Positions 61,901-64,000 of a DNA stretch of 64,000 bases are shown one piece after another. Numbering within the stretch: position 1 is the first letter of the stretch; each line of letters starts with the position of its first letter. The notes beneath the pieces are model-generated. The model searched no databases. It had not been told where the DNA came from and saw only the letters and a program-made list of their open reading frames with translations. The position numbers and the translations under genes are program-made. The DNA is from Lagopus muta (taxonomy: Eukaryota > Chordata > Aves > Galliformes > Phasianidae): NCBI RefSeq assembly GCF_023343835.1, contig NC_064435.1:76394134-76458133 (forward strand), given 5' to 3'.

Positions 61901-64000
61901 GCAAGAAGATCGATGTGAGGCTTTCTAACAGTAAAAAAAAAAAATACAGTATAGAATACATGCTTCAGTGCCTTATATCTTAATCAAGTTATCTTTCAGG
62001 GCCAGTGGATATAAGATAATGTAATGTCTTGGCATATCTTTATGAGTACAGAGACTATATAAACAATTTTCATGAGGTTTATTTTTTGTATTGTTCCTAT
62101 GTTGGGAAAAAATAGACAACAGAAATAAAGGCAGTTTTTTTCCAGAGAAAGCTGTAGAATCAATGGACTTGTACAATCCATTCAAAATAACAGTAGAGTA
62201 TGGCCCAATTTTTATAGTTGTTAGGCTGAAAAATTACAATTGGCTGTTACAGTCTTCTTAAATGAGATGCCATCAAAATGTTTGAGATAAATTTGTGTAC
62301 TTACTATGTGTTTTCCTATAATTGATGCATTTGAGCAAGGATCACATCTTTGCCTTGTGAAATGTGGGTTGCTGCCGCCAGGTCTGCAGCAGTCAATGAC
62401 ACACTGTTACCAGGATGCTTGAGCCGACCAGCTCCCCTTGTTGGTCTAAGGAAGCCCCTTTTCCACCCTTCGTAGCTGTGAGACCGTGGAAGCAGGCCTG
62501 GCACTAGTGGGGTGGTCAGAAATTGAGTGCATTTCCTTGTCCTGCTCTGGCAGCAGCAGTCATGCTCAGGGCTACTGATGGATACCTGCAGACAGACCAG
62601 CAAGAGCTGCATATCTTATTATCCCTTTTTTTCTTTCTTAACCTTCTTTTTCACCACCCTTACATCTTCTTTCTCTACCCTAGTCTCATTCCAGATGAGT
62701 AACCTGCTCTGTTTCCTTTTTTTTCCCTTTGTTCCCAATTTTGTGTCAACTGTGCTCATATTTGGATTTTATTATACAGTTACCTTGGCAATCTCAGCTT
62801 TATCTGAAATTGCTGGTGTAGTTACCTCGGTTCTGCTGGTCTTGTAAAGTTGTTCCCCAAAATATGTCCAGTGATCCTATTTAGCTAGCTCTGAGGTTGG
62901 GTCATTTCTCATTTCTCCTTCAGCCCCTCTTTATCACCTGTGACACTCATATATTCCTCGTGATCCTGTTTCCAATTTTTATCAACTTCTCCCATGGTTT
63001 TCTGTCACACCCATCAATTCCTCATACTATTTCCCATTGTCTTCCCTGTCCTTGCCAGTTAGCTGAACCTCTCCTAAAGTAGCTTTTTGCCTCCAGCCCT
63101 AATGCTTTTCTATGTTATTAGAGTTTAGGTACTGAAACTTTCATGAACTCAGGCGTGCTGGAGGAATGGCACTTACAGTGTGTGAATACATTGTTCATTG
63201 GGTAAATAGTTGATGCTGCTGCATGTGCTTCCCCAGTGAGCAAAGTTTATTTCAAAAACAACATAGCAGATATCAAGAACAGCTTTTCATAGTTAGGTTG
63301 CAAGATAACACATTTATTAAGCTTCTTTTCAGAACTTAATGACCCCCTCAAGACTTCTTCGTCCTTAATGGTACCTCTTATTTCCAATAGAGGAGGATAG
63401 GGAGCATACAGGGATGTACAGATCACAGAATACCATAGGAATTTCCAAGAGGATGAGGCAGCACAATGCCTCCAGGCTGTAGTAGGCAGCTGGCAGCATT
63501 ACCAGCTGGTGGATGGACGTCTGTCTTGACATCTTGACAAACATTAGCCACAGCCAGCTGGTGAGCAACAGAAAAATTGGAAGAGGGCCTGAAATCTGAT
63601 TGCCTCTCTGGGCATTTATACACACTTGAAAAAAAAGACTGGTGGTAATGCAGCAATTGTATGTGATGACTGTGTAACCTCCACCACCTCTTATTATGTG
63701 TTAGAAAACAGAACTGTCTCTTAACTACTGTCATTTATATTTTGACAAAAGAGATTCACTGTTATGAAAACAGCATGCATACTTAAAACAGTGTGTAAGA
63801 AATGGTGATTTTTGAAACTGTGCAAGAGGTACAGTGCCCAGGAGCACTTTATTGTCTTTATTATCAGGCAGCCTGGTGATGTCTTTTCCTTATAGTATAA
63901 CGCATATCAATGGATGGCTTTAGTTAACAGTGGGAAAACTCGAACTGTTATCCTTAGCTGTAGGCTTGCAGAAATATATATCAATTATTTTTTTTCAATA
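58997..64000. other. No gene or element recognised
   Basis: This is mixed-composition DNA. Several patches are less AT-rich: 60100-60330, 61070-61280, 62340-62600 and 63400-63640. They contain the longest non-repetitive frames of the window (minus 60970-61398, 142 residues; plus 61567-61983, 138 residues; minus 62316-62612, 98; minus 63423-63734, 103). None shows a known domain, and each competes with an overlapping frame on one strand or the other. I therefore do not call genes, but unannotated exons here cannot be excluded. Confidence 0.45.

Noticed and set aside
62316..62612. 98-codon minus frame in a less AT-rich patch
   Set aside because: It has no recognisable domain and is overlapped by a plus frame (62527-62847). 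I kept it as a note in the interval entry only.
1..64000. CRISPR array, bacterial operon, tRNA or rRNA genes
   Set aside because: No regularly spaced palindromic repeats, Shine-Dalgarno-led gene chains, cloverleaf sequence or ribosomal signature was seen. The repeats identify the DNA as avian.

Overview
The window looks like nuclear DNA from a bird, most likely a galliform such as chicken. It is AT-rich and CpG-poor, and long reading frames are almost absent. It carries many CR1 LINE fragments, several with the avian CR1 tail (ATTCTATG)n. It also has three deletion derivatives of a mariner element whose termini (GGYTGCTC..., AGTAATGCC) resemble the chicken Galluhop/Mariner1_GG family, and two endogenous-retrovirus LTRs. 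Species and family names come from memory of these repeats; no search was run.

I find no convincing intact protein-coding gene, tRNA, rRNA or CpG-island promoter. The window is best read as a gene desert or the inside of a very large intron. All coding-like signal I can name is transposon debris: CR1 ORF2 C-terminal remnants near 48.9-49.2 and 58.35-58.6 kb, and mariner transposase remnants near 56.8-57.1 and 29.2-29.5 kb.

Layout. 0-12 kb: a fragment of an unclassified repeat with a hairpin at the left edge, a mariner derivative (1.6-2.2 kb), a short CR1 tail (7.0 kb) and a minus-strand CR1 (11.5-11.9 kb). 12.5-15.6 kb: two LTRs in opposite orientation, the first with a TATA box about 20 bp from its poly(A) signal, the second with a 43-bp repeat carrying AP-1-type sites. 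18-26 kb: three CR1 copies and a perfect 193-bp (TTCCC)n array. 29-33 kb: a mariner derivative of a different deletion type and an internally deleted CR1. 35.8-36.7 kb: two similar exon-like units, each with a polypyrimidine tract/AG before it and GTAAGT after it. 42.75 kb: a (CTCTC)n array. 47-54 kb: a 22-nt C run, two CR1 copies and a minus-strand poly(A)-ended segment. 56.6-59 kb: C17T11 tract, mariner, CR1 and a second copy of the unclassified repeat. 59-64 kb: no recognised element.

The signal I would follow first is the exon-like pair at 35.89-35.97 and 36.62-36.71 kb. It is the only structure here that suggests host transcript processing and is not explained by a repeat I recognise.
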